Shown here: positions 35,720 through 44,988 of the stretch, piece after piece
Layout of the letters: the number at the start of each line of letters is the position of its first letter
Position numbering within the stretch: the stretch's first letter is position 1
Source of the DNA: Chryseobacterium suipulveris
Lineage (GTDB): Bacteria > Bacteroidota > Bacteroidia > Flavobacteriales > Weeksellaceae
DNA length: 64,000 nucleotides
Direction: 5' to 3'
Assembly: GCF_022811685.1 (NCBI RefSeq)
Contig: NZ_CP094532.1
Coordinates: 1,575,501-1,639,500 of the forward strand
Translations under genes and position numbers: made by a program
The notes under the pieces: generated by a model
Databases searched by the model: none
Seen by the model: only the letters and a program-made list of their open reading frames with translations
What the model was told of the DNA's origin: nothing

Positions 35720-36367
35720 ATGAAAGATATGTTGAAAAAAATTACCCTTGGAATTTTCGCGTTAGCTACTGCCGCAAGTTTTTCTGCACAGAAAGTTGAC
35801 GCCAAAGCAAAAACGATCCTGGATGCGGTTTCCAGCAATTATAAATCAAAGAATAACGTTTACTTTAAATTTGTTTACGGAACCGGGACAGGAAAAAATG
35901 TAACGAAAACCGAACCCGGAATTTTCTATTCGGCAAAAGACAAGTACAAGCTGAAAATCATGGGAACTGAGCAGATTTACGACGGAAACAAAGTTTACAA
36001 TATTTCTTCGGAAGACCAGGAAGTGACCATCGCAAAACCAACAGGAAGCGACCAAATGTTCTCTCCATTAAACTATATTGAGGAATACAAGAAAGGTTAC
36101 AATGTAAAATATGTCGGAAAAATTAATGTAAACGGTGTAAACGCCGACTACATCAAACTTACGCCGACCAAAAACAACGGGATTAAAGAAGTAAACCTTT
36201 TTGTAAACAGCACCAGAAAACAGTTGGTAAAACTGGAGCAATTCTCCACCGACAACTCGGTTTCTGTAATAGCAATCAGCGATTACAGGGAAAACCAAAG
36301 CTTAAACAGCAATATGTTTACCTTCAACAAAGGCGATTACCAAAACTATATCGTTACTGAGCTGTAA
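35720..36367 (+). CDS. LolA-like outer-membrane lipoprotein carrier
   Basis: 215 aa periplasmic protein with a signal peptide (ALATAASFSAQ; ATG at 35720 or 35729). The LolA fold is indicated by a strand pattern around YFKFVYGTGTGKN, PGIFYSAKDKYKLKIMGTEQIYDGNKVYNI and IKEVNLFVNSTRKQLVKLEQF. LolA shuttles lipoproteins from the inner to the outer membrane. It sits 66 nt after ftsK and before an LptF/G permease, a neighbourhood common in Bacteroidota. Confidence 0.85.
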   Translation: MKDMLKKITLGIFALATAASFSAQKVDAKAKTILDAVSSNYKSKNNVYFKFVYGTGTGKNVTKTEPGIFYSAKDKYKLKIMGTEQIYDGNKVYNISSEDQEVTIAKPTGSDQMFSPLNYIEEYKKGYNVKYVGKINVNGVNADYIKLTPTKNNGIKEVNLFVNSTRKQLVKLEQFSTDNSVSVIAISDYRENQSLNSNMFTFNKGDYQNYIVTEL

Positions 36368-36434
36368 ACTGAAAACATAGATTTTAAAGTCACAGAAGAA
36401 AACACTTTTGTGACTTTTTTGTTAAATTTGACCC

Positions 36435-37889
36435 ATGTTAAAAAAACTCGACGGATACGTAATTAAAACTTTCTTCGGTCCGTTTCTTTTTATTTTCAGC
36501 GTACTGTTTTTCATCTTTGTGGTAAACATTATCTGGATCCGTTTGGCGCAGTTCACAGGAAAAGGTTTGAGTTACTGGGAAATCCTGAAACTCCTCTCCT
36601 ATCTTTCTGCGATCGTCGTCCAGTTCGTGCTTCCGCTCACCATTCTGCTTTCTTCGATTATGACTTTCGGGGATTTTGGGGAACGGTACGAACTTGCTGC
36701 AATGAAGGCGGCAGGAATTTCTTTGACGAGAGTGATGACGCCACTTTTCATCGTAACGGTCGGATTTTCGATACTGCTCTTTTTCTTTTCGAATAATGTG
36801 ATCCCCGATTTTCAGCGGAAGGCGAAAAATATGCTGTACAATATTGCCGCAACCAAACCCGCGTTGAATTTCACTCCCGGTCAGTTCATCCAACAAATTC
36901 CGGGATACACCGTGAAATTTGATAAAATCACTGGAGAAAACGGCGAAAATTTGGAAGGAGTCTTCATCCACAGAATGGCGAATTCTTTTGAAGACCAGCA
37001 ATCCATCGTTGCACAGAAAGGCAAATTCGTTCCGGCTGCAAATCCCAATTACCTGAAATTGGTCTTGTTTAATGGCCATATTTTCGAAGACCAGCTTTCG
37101 AGTATGGATTACCCGCAAAGGTTGAAACAGCCCGATCAACAGATTAAGTTCGACACGCTGGTTTCGCATTTCAATATTTCAGAAATCATCAACAAAGCAA
37201 TCGAGCAGGAAAAAATTACCGACGATTACTCTTTCCAAAACTTCCTTGAACTCAACAAAACCATCGCAACAACCAAGAAAGACAACGAGCGGATTTTTAC
37301 AAATATTAACGACGAACTGATTACGCAAACCAATTCCTACGTTACCTATATCGACAAAACGAAGCCGAAAGCGGCACCAGTTCCTTTACCCAAAACCGAT
37401 ACCGTCAAAGTCCAGAAAAAGCACGAAATGCTCTTCTCCGCCTACAACAAAATTGAAACTTTGAAGCAGGGCAACAATTTCAAGCAGGAGCAGATCAAGG
37501 ATTTGCACGCGTATTTTTCACGTGTAGTGCTTTATCAGCAAAGGATTTTTGCCTATTCGGTAACCTGCCTAATTTTCTTTTTGATCGGTTCCAGTCTCGG
37601 TTCCATCATCAGAAAGGGAGGAATCGGACTTCCCGTGGTAATCGCGATCGTGATTTTCATTATTTTTTATGTTCTGAATCTCTCGGTCGAAAACTTAGCG
37701 TGGGCTGGAAAAATGGATCCTTATCTCGCGGCTTGGCTTCCAAATTTGGTGCTGTTCCCGTTCGGAGTTTGGCTCACCTACAAAGCGCTCACCGATTCGC
37801 AGGTGTTCGATATCGAAAAATACAAAGCGCTGTTCAAGCCGATTATCGAGAAGTTCAGCAAGAATAAGGAACACTCGAGATACCGATAA
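36435..37889 (+). CDS. LptF/LptG family permease
   Basis: 484 aa. There are three N-terminal membrane helices (residues ~10-125), a periplasmic jellyroll part (~140-320) with a Lys-rich linker, and three C-terminal helices (~375-460) that complete the family layout. In the Lpt system these subunits extract lipopolysaccharide from the inner membrane together with LptB. The N-terminal DGYVIKTFFGPFLFIFSVLFFIFVVN matches the family start. Whether it is LptF or LptG cannot be decided here. TAAATTTG overlaps the region just before the ATG (36423), too close to be a usual promoter. Confidence 0.88.
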   Translation: MLKKLDGYVIKTFFGPFLFIFSVLFFIFVVNIIWIRLAQFTGKGLSYWEILKLLSYLSAIVVQFVLPLTILLSSIMTFGDFGERYELAAMKAAGISLTRVMTPLFIVTVGFSILLFFFSNNVIPDFQRKAKNMLYNIAATKPALNFTPGQFIQQIPGYTVKFDKITGENGENLEGVFIHRMANSFEDQQSIVAQKGKFVPAANPNYLKLVLFNGHIFEDQLSSMDYPQRLKQPDQQIKFDTLVSHFNISEIINKAIEQEKITDDYSFQNFLELNKTIATTKKDNERIFTNINDELITQTNSYVTYIDKTKPKAAPVPLPKTDTVKVQKKHEMLFSAYNKIETLKQGNNFKQEQIKDLHAYFSRVVLYQQRIFAYSVTCLIFFLIGSSLGSIIRKGGIGLPVVIAIVIFIIFYVLNLSVENLAWAGKMDPYLAAWLPNLVLFPFGVWLTYKALTDSQVFDIEKYKALFKPIIEKFSKNKEHSRYR

Positions 37890-37893
37890 AAAC

Positions 37894-37932
37894 AAAAAAG
37901 TTTACTGTGGATTTCAGTACACTTTTTTTGAT
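37894..37932. terminator. Probable bidirectional terminator after the LptF/G gene
   Basis: An imperfect hairpin flanked by A-run and T-run: AAAAAAGT..ACTG / CAGT..ACTTTTTTT with a small internal loop. It lies between converging genes. Confidence 0.6.
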
Positions 37933-37946
37933 GATCGAGGCGAAAA

Positions 37947-38522
37947 TCATTTAAGATATTTCGTAATCGATGAACTTGTAGGTTTTGTGGTACTGATGAA
38001 AGTATCGATCAGTTTACCGTTTTCATCGACCAGAAATTTAGTAAAGTTCCAGAGAATACTGGTGTTTTTCACGCCATTCAAATCCTTCTCAGTAAGGTAT
38101 TTGAAAATGGGTGCGGTATCGTCTCCTTTTACAGAAACTTTTGCAGCCATCGGAAAAGTCACGCCATAATTTTTTTGGCAGAAAGCGCCGATCTCGGCAT
38201 TGGTTCCAGGTTCCTGCGCTCCGAAATTATTGGCAGGGAATCCCACCACCACGAGTTTGTCTTTATAATCCTTAGAAAGCTGTTCCAGATCAGCATACTG
38301 CGGGGTGAAACCACATTCCGAAGCAGTGTTCACAATCAGGATTTTCTTTCCTTTGAAATCGGCAAAGTTTATTTCGCCGCCATCCAAAGATTCCACTTTG
38401 TAGTCATAAATCGTCTTTCCCATAAGCTGTTGAGTTTTTTCTTTAGAAATTTCAGTCTTCTGATTTCCGCAATTCTGCATAAAAGCGGCGACCGACAAGA
38501 TGATAATGAAAATGCGTTTCAT
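37947..38522 (-). CDS. Glutathione peroxidase-family thiol peroxidase
   Basis: 191 aa with an N-terminal hydrophobic segment ending in a Cys (MQNC, ~18), suggesting export and perhaps lipidation. The catalytic Cys is in NTASECGFTPQYADLEQL (~residues 70-87), with FPANNFGAQEPG and the Trp/Asn motif ILWNFTKFLVDENG. It reduces peroxides with low-molecular-weight thiols or thioredoxin. Since the window encodes bacillithiol enzymes, glutathione itself may not be the donor (inference). It is followed closely (4 nt) by no partner other than the upstream LolA-like gene. Confidence 0.9.
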   Translation of the reverse strand: MKRIFIIILSVAAFMQNCGNQKTEISKEKTQQLMGKTIYDYKVESLDGGEINFADFKGKKILIVNTASECGFTPQYADLEQLSKDYKDKLVVVGFPANNFGAQEPGTNAEIGAFCQKNYGVTFPMAAKVSVKGDDTAPIFKYLTEKDLNGVKNTSILWNFTKFLVDENGKLIDTFISTTKPTSSSITKYLK

Positions 38523-38526
38523 TTTG

Positions 38527-39189
38527 TTAAAATTTAAAAGTATTCGCCGGGAAAACTTTGTTGGTTTCGATTCTATTGATGATCATCACATAATCGCTCT
38601 CTTTTTTTGGACTTGAAGACTCGATTCTGAAAGGTAAAAGTAATCCGCCAACTTTCTTATAATCGGAATAGTTCAGCGTTTCCTCCTTTTTTGTTTCCCT
38701 TAAAAGCATATAGTCTTTCGTGTCAAAATAATACAGCGTTTTGTTCACGTTTTTGGTCAGCTCCACTTTGTGGCAGTAAATATCGCCGAGTTTTTCTTTG
38801 CCTAAATATTTGGCTTCGAAACCTTTACTTTCCCAGTCGATAAAGTCGTTGTCGAAATTTTCTGCAACATAATTCGGGTATTCCTGAACCTTGTTGGTGG
38901 CGTAGTTCATCGCGTAACCTTTCGTTCCGTCGTAACCTTCAATCGCGGTTTCCTTTTTCCCAATGGTAATCACAGTTTTGGTTAGGTTTGGTCTTTGCTG
39001 GTAAATCTTCACCGGATATTCGTCATTGATTCCCAAAATCACCTTACCCTGCAAAACAACCGAATTCAGGAGTTTCCAATTGGTTAGTCCGCCAGAAAGC
39101 TCGATATTTTTATCGATGATTTCCTTCGCGGTTTGTGCGTTGATGAAATGTGAAAATATAAGGGTTACAATTAAAAGTATCTTTTTCAT
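38527..39189 (-). CDS. Secreted LolA/LolB-fold hypothetical protein
   Basis: 220 aa with a signal peptide (cut after INAQ). The mature part has the strand-rich pattern of outer-membrane lipoprotein-sorting proteins: GKVILGINDEYPVKIYQQRPNLTKTVI, EGYDGTKGYAMNYATNKV, CHKVELTKNVNKTLYYFDTKDYMLLRETK. The function is unknown. It lies 4 nt upstream of the peroxidase gene, so the two probably form an operon. Confidence 0.75.
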   Translation of the reverse strand: MKKILLIVTLIFSHFINAQTAKEIIDKNIELSGGLTNWKLLNSVVLQGKVILGINDEYPVKIYQQRPNLTKTVITIGKKETAIEGYDGTKGYAMNYATNKVQEYPNYVAENFDNDFIDWESKGFEAKYLGKEKLGDIYCHKVELTKNVNKTLYYFDTKDYMLLRETKKEETLNYSDYKKVGGLLLPFRIESSSPKKESDYVMIINRIETNKVFPANTFKF

Positions 39190-39264
39190 TAAGTCATTTT
39201 AGAAGTCCAAAGGTAAAATTTTTGATGAGAAACGAAGATGATTTCGCTCACATTTTACCATACT

Positions 39265-40002
39265 TTAACGGTTTTGACGGTTCAAAATTTCACGGGCTTT
39301 ATCCAGATCTTCAGGAACATCGATTCCCACGCCGATAAAGTCGGTCTCGATCATTTTGATTTTCATACCGTTTTCAAGATAGCGGATGCACTCTATTTTC
39401 TCTAGTTTTTCTAATGGCGTCATTTCCAGTTTTGAAAATTTTAGCAACGCTTCCTTTCTGAAAGCATAAACGCCGATATGTTTGAAATATTCTTCATCAA
39501 TCGACTTTTCCCTATGATAAGGAATCACAGATCGGCTGAAATAAAGGGCGAAACCCTGCAAATCGGTAATCACTTTCACGTTATTCGGATTCTCGATATC
39601 ATCCTTTTCGTGTAGCTTTATTTTTAATGAAGCTAAAGAAATTTCCTTTTTATCGTCATGATAAAAAACCTGGATCAGCTGTTGTAAAGGTTCAGTCTTC
39701 AGAAACGGTTCGTCGCCTTGCACATTGATCACGATATCGCAGTCAATTTGATGAACAGCTTCGGCAATTCGGTCGCTTCCTGTTTCGTGATGTCCCGTCA
39801 TTACAGCTTTTCCACCGATTCCAACAATTTCGTTGAAAATAATCTCGGAATCCGTCGCTACAAAAACTTCATCGAAAAGTCGGGTTTCCACAACATTCTG
39901 GTAAGTGGTCGCAATCACGGTTTTATCACCCAAAAGCTGCATCAGTTTCCCAGGAAATCGTGACGCTTCGTATCTTGCAGGAATTACGGCAATTATTTTC
40001 AT
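39265..40002 (-). CDS. kdsB: 3-deoxy-manno-octulosonate cytidylyltransferase
   Basis: 245 aa. It activates Kdo as CMP-Kdo for lipid A inner-core synthesis. The N-terminal nucleotide-binding motif is [15 protein letters not shown] (7-21). [11 protein letters not shown] (~91-101) is the metal/substrate site, and [10 protein letters not shown] and [15 protein letters not shown] are further family blocks. Length and order are normal. It is 13 nt after the RES toxin gene's end on the same strand. Confidence 0.94.
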   Translation of the reverse strand: MKIIAVIPARYEASRFPGKLMQLLGDKTVIATTYQNVVETRLFDEVFVATDSEIIFNEIVGIGGKAVMTGHHETGSDRIAEAVHQIDCDIVINVQGDEPFLKTEPLQQLIQVFYHDDKKEISLASLKIKLHEKDDIENPNNVKVITDLQGFALYFSRSVIPYHREKSIDEEYFKHIGVYAFRKEALLKFSKLEMTPLEKLEKIECIRYLENGMKIKMIETDFIGVGIDVPEDLDKAREILNRQNR

Positions 40003-40015
40003 TGAAGTTAGATTG

Positions 40016-40480
40016 TTATTTATATTTTTTCAGAAGCTTTTCAATTCTTTCGTCGGGTTCGTACGGAAGGACATCGACCAACTTTACATTCTTAAATTCA
40101 GGATGTGTCGTATTAAAAATCAAATTATGATTTCCGGGAACAATCGATGAAGGAACCTTCAAGCACAAACTTTTTTGCTCGTCGTACCAGAGATCTCCCA
40201 TTTCCTGAAGTTCCGAATAACTTTGAGTATCCCGCCACTTTTCAGGCAAATCTGAAGTAATGATCTGTTCCAAATTTTCGTTGGGATAATAGATGACCAT
40301 TATTTTGTATTCATTGTTAAAGCCCGTTCCGACACGGTACATCATATTTTCCAACAAAGCCAGAGAAACATTTTCGGTGGTGTAAAGCACCAGTTTTCCA
40401 GCAGAATTCCATCTTCCTGCAAAACCGCTCACGGAAAGTGAGTTTGCATATTTCTCGTGTGCAATCCTGAAAACAAGCAT
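40016..40480 (-). CDS. RES-domain toxin (NAD+-degrading)
   Basis: 154 aa. The RES family has an ADP-ribosyltransferase-like fold and depletes NAD+ by phosphorolysis or glycohydrolysis. Conserved residues visible are Arg23 in [19 protein letters not shown], Glu44 in [11 protein letters not shown] and Ser in [12 protein letters not shown] (~120). The short form matches Xre-paired RES toxins. It lies 9 nt downstream of its antitoxin gene. Confidence 0.88.
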   Translation of the reverse strand: MLVFRIAHEKYANSLSVSGFAGRWNSAGKLVLYTTENVSLALLENMMYRVGTGFNNEYKIMVIYYPNENLEQIITSDLPEKWRDTQSYSELQEMGDLWYDEQKSLCLKVPSSIVPGNHNLIFNTTHPEFKNVKLVDVLPYEPDERIEKLLKKYK

Positions 40481-40489
40481 CTTAGGAAA

Positions 40490-40960
40490 CTAAATCGGAT
40501 AACCTTGCGCCATTCTTTCGAGGCGGGCAATAATCAGATCAACACCACCCGAAGTATTTAGGAAATCTGAAGGTTTCTCGGCTGAACCCCACATCGGCTG
40601 ATCAAGCCATTTGCTGAATTCATCGACATTGCCGAGATATTCCTTGCCTAATTCATACAAAGAAATCAACTTCAGAAGGTGCTCACTGTAGTTCGGCTCC
40701 AAAGTTTTATTTTGGTCGCGGTAATTGCTGATGGTTCTTGCGGAAAGATTGATCATCGCAGCGAGAACTTTCTCGGGCATATCGATGGAATCCGAAAAAC
40801 TGTAGAAAACATCAGTATTGACACCGCTTTGCGCGAGTTTCACTAAGTGGTAATCATCTTTTGGAATAAAATATCTGAAATAGGTATTTCCGTATGCAAC
40901 TGCAGCTTCTGAAACTACAGTAGATTCCTGGTCTATCGTTTTATATTTCTTGCTCATCAT
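40490..40960 (-). CDS. Xre/MbcA/ParS-type antitoxin (DUF2384)
   Basis: 156 aa partner of the RES toxin. An N-terminal helix-turn-helix-like region (ISARTISNYRDQ reads here as MINLSARTISNYRDQNKTLEPNYSEHLLK) precedes the C-terminal toxin-binding MbcA/ParS domain (KWLDQPMWGSAEKPSDFLNTSGGVDLIIARLERMAQG). The start is one of two adjacent ATG codons at 40960/40957. The pair likely autorepresses. Confidence 0.88.
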   Translation of the reverse strand: MMSKKYKTIDQESTVVSEAAVAYGNTYFRYFIPKDDYHLVKLAQSGVNTDVFYSFSDSIDMPEKVLAAMINLSARTISNYRDQNKTLEPNYSEHLLKLISLYELGKEYLGNVDEFSKWLDQPMWGSAEKPSDFLNTSGGVDLIIARLERMAQGYPI

Positions 40961-41026
40961 TTTCCTTTTCCCAAAGATAGAAATTTTTCCTTAGAGCAAG
41001 CGAATTTTTTCCAACTTTTTCCAATT

Positions 41027-42280
41027 TTATTTCAACTTTGTCAAAGCTTCCTCCAATCTTGGAAGCATTTGCTTTATTTCGTCTAATGACAAACCTCCTG
41101 CAGATGCTCTAAACCAAGGCATCGACCGAGAGTTTCCAAATGCTGAAAACGGAACAAGTGCAACTCCCGCTTCGTTAATAAGGTAGAAAACCAAATCCGA
41201 TGAATCCGCTATTACATTTCCGTCAGGTTTTGTTTTACCGATATAATCGAGTTTGATGGTCAGATAAAGCGCTCCCATCGGTTGAATGCTCTCAACTTCA
41301 AAGCCTCGAGTTTTCATATTCTGAACTGCGGAATGAAGATATTTCAAACTTTCTGAAATTTTCCCTTTGAAATCGTCCACAAAATCATTGACATTCCCAG
41401 TTTCGCCCAGGAAAACGGAAACTGCTTCCTGCTCAGGTTTTGGCGCCCAAGCTCCGACGTGCGTGAGCAAAGATTTCATTTTGTCTAAAATCAGTTTCGG
41501 TCCGAAACTCCAACCAACCCTGATTCCGGTCGCAGCAAAACATTTCGAGGTCCCGTCAATGAAAATGGTGTAATCCCGAAGTTCAGGGAAAAGCGAAACA
41601 GGATTAAAATGTTCCTCACCGAAAGTAAGCATCGCATAAATTTGGTCATACATAATGTATAGCGGTTTTTCATCCTCGCCACGACTTTTATTTTCTTCTA
41701 AAACCAACTCGCAGATTGCAGTAAGTTGTTCTTTGGTAAACATTGTTCCGGTTGGATTAAGCGGCGAACAAAGCGCCAGTAAAACCGCTCCTTTCAGATG
41801 GGGTTTTAAATCTTCTGCTGTCGGCAAAAAATTATTTGACTGTGATGTTTCAACCTCAATTTTTTGAGCATTCGTCAAATATGCGTAATGGTTGTTGTTC
41901 CAGGACGGAATCGGATAAATCACCTTATCGCCTTCGTCAACGATCACTTTGTAGGTCGCATAAATTAAAGGTCTTGATCCGCCAGTAACTAAGATTTCAT
42001 CGGTAGAATAATCCAGATTCCAACGGTTCTTCAAATCATTTGAAACCGCTTTCCGTAAAGACAGAAGTCCGTTTGCTGGTGGATAATTCGTGAGATTGTT
42101 TTGATATGCTTTGTTGATTTCCTCCTTCAATCGAATAGGAATCGGATAAAGGTTGGAATTGAGGTCACCAATGGTGAGGTTTGCAATTTCGGCACCTTTT
42201 GCCTTCATATCGTTTACTTCGTTGCCGATTTTTACAATTTCTGAGCCGATAAGGTTTGCGGCGAGTTTGGATACTTTCAC
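41027..42280 (-). CDS. PLP-dependent class I/II aminotransferase
   Basis: 417 aa fold-type I enzyme. The start is GTG at 42280. YPPANGLLSLRKAVS (substrate-loop region, ~57-71), CSPLNPTGTM (~171-180), the YDQIYA Asp/Tyr pair and the PLP Lys in DGTSKCFAATGIRVGW are visible, with a final Arg in PWFRASAGG. It belongs to the aspartate/aromatic type I aminotransferases; the substrate is not assignable. A terminator of the neighbouring gene precedes it. Confidence 0.85.
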   Translation of the reverse strand: MKVSKLAANLIGSEIVKIGNEVNDMKAKGAEIANLTIGDLNSNLYPIPIRLKEEINKAYQNNLTNYPPANGLLSLRKAVSNDLKNRWNLDYSTDEILVTGGSRPLIYATYKVIVDEGDKVIYPIPSWNNNHYAYLTNAQKIEVETSQSNNFLPTAEDLKPHLKGAVLLALCSPLNPTGTMFTKEQLTAICELVLEENKSRGEDEKPLYIMYDQIYAMLTFGEEHFNPVSLFPELRDYTIFIDGTSKCFAATGIRVGWSFGPKLILDKMKSLLTHVGAWAPKPEQEAVSVFLGETGNVNDFVDDFKGKISESLKYLHSAVQNMKTRGFEVESIQPMGALYLTIKLDYIGKTKPDGNVIADSSDLVFYLINEAGVALVPFSAFGNSRSMPWFRASAGGLSLDEIKQMLPRLEEALTKLK

Positions 42281-42370
42281 TATTATTTACTTTTTTATAT
42301 ATCTAAAATGAACGAAAAAGTCCACCATTTGTCTTTCTATAAATCTCTCAAAAATACGAAAAATAAAAAA

Positions 42371-42397
42371 CTTTGCCCAGAATAAACCCGGGCAAAG
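42371..42397 (-). terminator. Terminator after the phosphohexomutase gene
   Basis: On the minus strand, stem CTTTGCCC / GGGCAAAG followed by a T-run, 26 nt after the mutase stop. Confidence 0.8.
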
Positions 42398-42422
42398 TTG
42401 AAATATTTCCCATTAAAATTCC

Positions 42423-44141
42423 TTAAAGATTCAAATCGGTTTTCACCCTTTCAATCTTATCGTTGAGTGTCACCAGTTTGTCTTTGAAATCCTGCTCCGA
42501 AGAAATCTGATCCTTCACAGAAACGTAGAATTTAATTTTCGGTTCGGTTCCCGATGGTCGCACGCAAACCTTGGTTCCGTCTTGAGTATAATAAATGAGC
42601 ACGTTGGATTTTGGGATTCCGTCCATCACTTTCTTCTCGTTTTTAGAAACAGTGATGCAGGTCTGTTCCTTGAAATCCTTGATTTCCTCCACTAAGCTTC
42701 CAGCGATTTCTTTCGGCGGGTTCTCACGGAAATCCTTCATCATCTGATGAATCTGTTCTGCTCCTTCCCTGCCTTTTCTCACGACGTTGATCAAACCTTC
42801 ATAATACATTCCCAGATCTTTGTAAATGTCGATCATATATTTAAACATCGAACTTCCGTTGGCTTTACACCAAGCTGCAATTTCGCAAGCCAGGAGAATA
42901 GAACCGCAGGAATCCTTGTCGCGCACGAAATCTCCTGTCATAAATCCGAACGATTCCTCACCGCCGCAAACAAACTTTTCTTTGCCTTCATTTTCGCGGA
43001 TCATTTTACCGATCCATTTGAAACCGGTTAATCCCACTTTGCAGTCCACCCCGAATTTTTCGGCGATATCGAAAAAGATATCCGAAGTCACAATGGTCGA
43101 ACCGATGAATTCCTTGCCTGTAATTTTTCCTGACTTTTTCCATTGGTCGAGAATGTAGTAAGTGAGGATCGTGTTGGTTTGGTTTCCGTTCAGGAGCTGC
43201 ATTTCTCCATCCAGGTTTCTTACCGCGATTCCCAATCGGTCACCATCAGGATCGGTTCCGATAACGATGTCGCCATTGGTAATCCTCGCCAAATCGAGCG
43301 CCATTTCCAAAGCGGCAGGTTCTTCCGGATTCGGACTTTCCACCGTCGGGAAGTTTCCGCTCGGAATCATCTGTTCCCTTACCAAATCAATTTTTTTGAA
43401 ACCCGCCTTTTCCAAAGCTTTCGGAACTGTTGTATAAGTCGTTCCGTGAATGGAAGTGAAAACAATATTCAAATTGTCGTAACCCACTTTATCCTTTTGA
43501 TAAAGAGAATTTTCGATACAGGCATCGATATACACGTCGTCCTGTTCTTCGCCGATCCACTCGATTAATTCATCGTTTCCGTTGAATTTGATTTCGTCGA
43601 ATTTTACGGAATAAACTTCCTTAATAATTTCTTCGTCATTGGGCGGAACAATCTGTGCGCCATCGTTCCAATACACTTTGTAGCCGTTGTATTCAGGCGG
43701 ATTGTGTGATGCCGTCAAAACGATTCCCGCGTTACATTTTTTGTCGCGAACGGTAAAAGAAAGTTCTGGAGTCGGCCGATGGTTTTTGAATAGCAAAACG
43801 TTAATTCCGTTTGCAGTAAGCACATCCGCAACAAGTTTTCCGAACTCTTTGGAATTGTTTCTCACGTCGTAAGCAATCGCAACTTTGATTTTTTCTCCTG
43901 GAAACTGCTGATGAAGGTAGTTTGCCAAACCTTGTGTTGCCTGTCCCAAAGTATATTTGTTCAAACGGTTGGTTCCAACACCCATGATTCCGCGCATTCC
44001 ACCGGTACCGAATTCGAGTTCACGGTAAAAGGAATCCTCCAAATCTGGAGATTGTGAATTGATGAGCGTTTCAACTGCGTTTCTCGTTTCTTCGTCGAAA
44101 ATGTCTGTAAGCCAGAGCTTTGCTTTTTCTAAAGTTGTCAT
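42423..44141 (-). CDS. Phospho-sugar mutase (phosphoglucomutase/phosphomannomutase type)
   Basis: 572 aa alpha-D-phosphohexomutase. The active serine loop is TASHNPPEYNGYKVYW (~residues 143-158). The metal loop is GTDPDGDRLGIAV (~301-313), sugar binding is CGGEESFGF, and phosphate binding is RPSGTEPKIKFYV. It interconverts hexose 1- and 6-phosphates for cell-envelope sugar nucleotides and glycogen. The ~570-aa length is that of the bacterial PGM2-like group. Confidence 0.93.
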   Translation of the reverse strand: MTTLEKAKLWLTDIFDEETRNAVETLINSQSPDLEDSFYRELEFGTGGMRGIMGVGTNRLNKYTLGQATQGLANYLHQQFPGEKIKVAIAYDVRNNSKEFGKLVADVLTANGINVLLFKNHRPTPELSFTVRDKKCNAGIVLTASHNPPEYNGYKVYWNDGAQIVPPNDEEIIKEVYSVKFDEIKFNGNDELIEWIGEEQDDVYIDACIENSLYQKDKVGYDNLNIVFTSIHGTTYTTVPKALEKAGFKKIDLVREQMIPSGNFPTVESPNPEEPAALEMALDLARITNGDIVIGTDPDGDRLGIAVRNLDGEMQLLNGNQTNTILTYYILDQWKKSGKITGKEFIGSTIVTSDIFFDIAEKFGVDCKVGLTGFKWIGKMIRENEGKEKFVCGGEESFGFMTGDFVRDKDSCGSILLACEIAAWCKANGSSMFKYMIDIYKDLGMYYEGLINVVRKGREGAEQIHQMMKDFRENPPKEIAGSLVEEIKDFKEQTCITVSKNEKKVMDGIPKSNVLIYYTQDGTKVCVRPSGTEPKIKFYVSVKDQISSEQDFKDKLVTLNDKIERVKTDLNL

Positions 44142-44166
44142 TTGTTATGTTGTTTACTTTTTTTGA

Positions 44167-44230
44167 TGTTATTTGATTTGAGGTTGTTTGAGGTTATTTG
44201 ATGTTGTTTGATGTTGTTTGACTTGGCTTG
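44167..44230. repeat. Tandem 10-nt repeat of the type GTTRTTTGAK
   Basis: Five or six degenerate copies with a TTTGA core every 10 nt. The complementary words ATCAAACAA follow at about 44238-44260, so an imperfect hairpin can form in the mutase leader region. It lies 26 nt upstream of the mutase ATG on that strand. Confidence 0.55.
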
Positions 44231-44270
44231 AACAATATCAAACGATCAAACAATGTCTAACGAATTCAAA

Positions 44271-44972
44271 CTATTCTAATGGTCGGTTCTGCACATTCGC
44301 CGCTTTATCAATTTTGAAGGCACGGATCGGATCATTGTAGTAAAGAAATTTCGAAGTATTTCCAATATTACCTTTTATTGAATCTTTGACGTTGACTTCC
44401 GCATAACTTCCGTTCTTGGCATCAATTTTCAGATTGGTAATCATCCAATAAGGAGCGATTACATTTGCGGTATCTGAAATTTTCAATACCGCGTCCTTTG
44501 TTTTTCCACTGAAATTGGCGCGACTGGTATTTGTCATTTCCACTTCTGCTCTTCTCGTATTAATCGAACCTATAAATTTACTGTTATTTTTCAAGTTAAG
44601 CTTCAGATTGTCGGTCTTTATTTCGCTTGAAACATTCATTTCCACAGAATCGGAAATAGAAATTCTTTCAGGTTGATATTTGGAATAAACAGTGATGTTG
44701 TAGAAATCGACACCCCGAGTTTCGCGCTTCTCTTCGATGGTTAAAGCTTTGTCTTTTACTTTGATTTTAAGGTTCCCCGAAATATTTGGGTAGGTTTCGA
44801 CATTCACAAAACTTTTGGGACCGTTCACATAAAACACTCTGAATTTGCCCTTCAAATTAATTCCAACGAAATCTTCGACCGAAATATCCTTGCTTTCAAT
44901 TTTACCTTTCGGAGAAATTTTTCCGCAGGAAACGATGATGAACAGAAGAAAAAGAAGCGAGACGTTTTTCAT
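44271..44972 (-). CDS. GIN-domain (DUF2807) lipoprotein
   Basis: 233 aa with a lipoprotein signal (LLFIIVSCGK). The mature domain is the right-handed beta-helix GIN/DUF2807 type: GINLKGKFRVFYVNGPKSFVNVE, repeated strands such as KTDNLKLNLKNNSKFIGSI and TKDAVLKISDTANVIA. Such proteins are bactofilin-like cell-envelope proteins of unknown role. It lies 16 nt downstream of the PIN toxin gene on the same strand. Confidence 0.82.
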   Translation of the reverse strand: MKNVSLLFLLFIIVSCGKISPKGKIESKDISVEDFVGINLKGKFRVFYVNGPKSFVNVETYPNISGNLKIKVKDKALTIEEKRETRGVDFYNITVYSKYQPERISISDSVEMNVSSEIKTDNLKLNLKNNSKFIGSINTRRAEVEMTNTSRANFSGKTKDAVLKISDTANVIAPYWMITNLKIDAKNGSYAEVNVKDSIKGNIGNTSKFLYYNDPIRAFKIDKAANVQNRPLE

Positions 44973-44988
44973 TTCAAATTAAATAGGA

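Noticed and set aside
36423..36430. TAAATTTG as promoter of the LptF/G gene
   Set aside because: Only 4 nt before the ATG and without a proper -33 element; probably chance.
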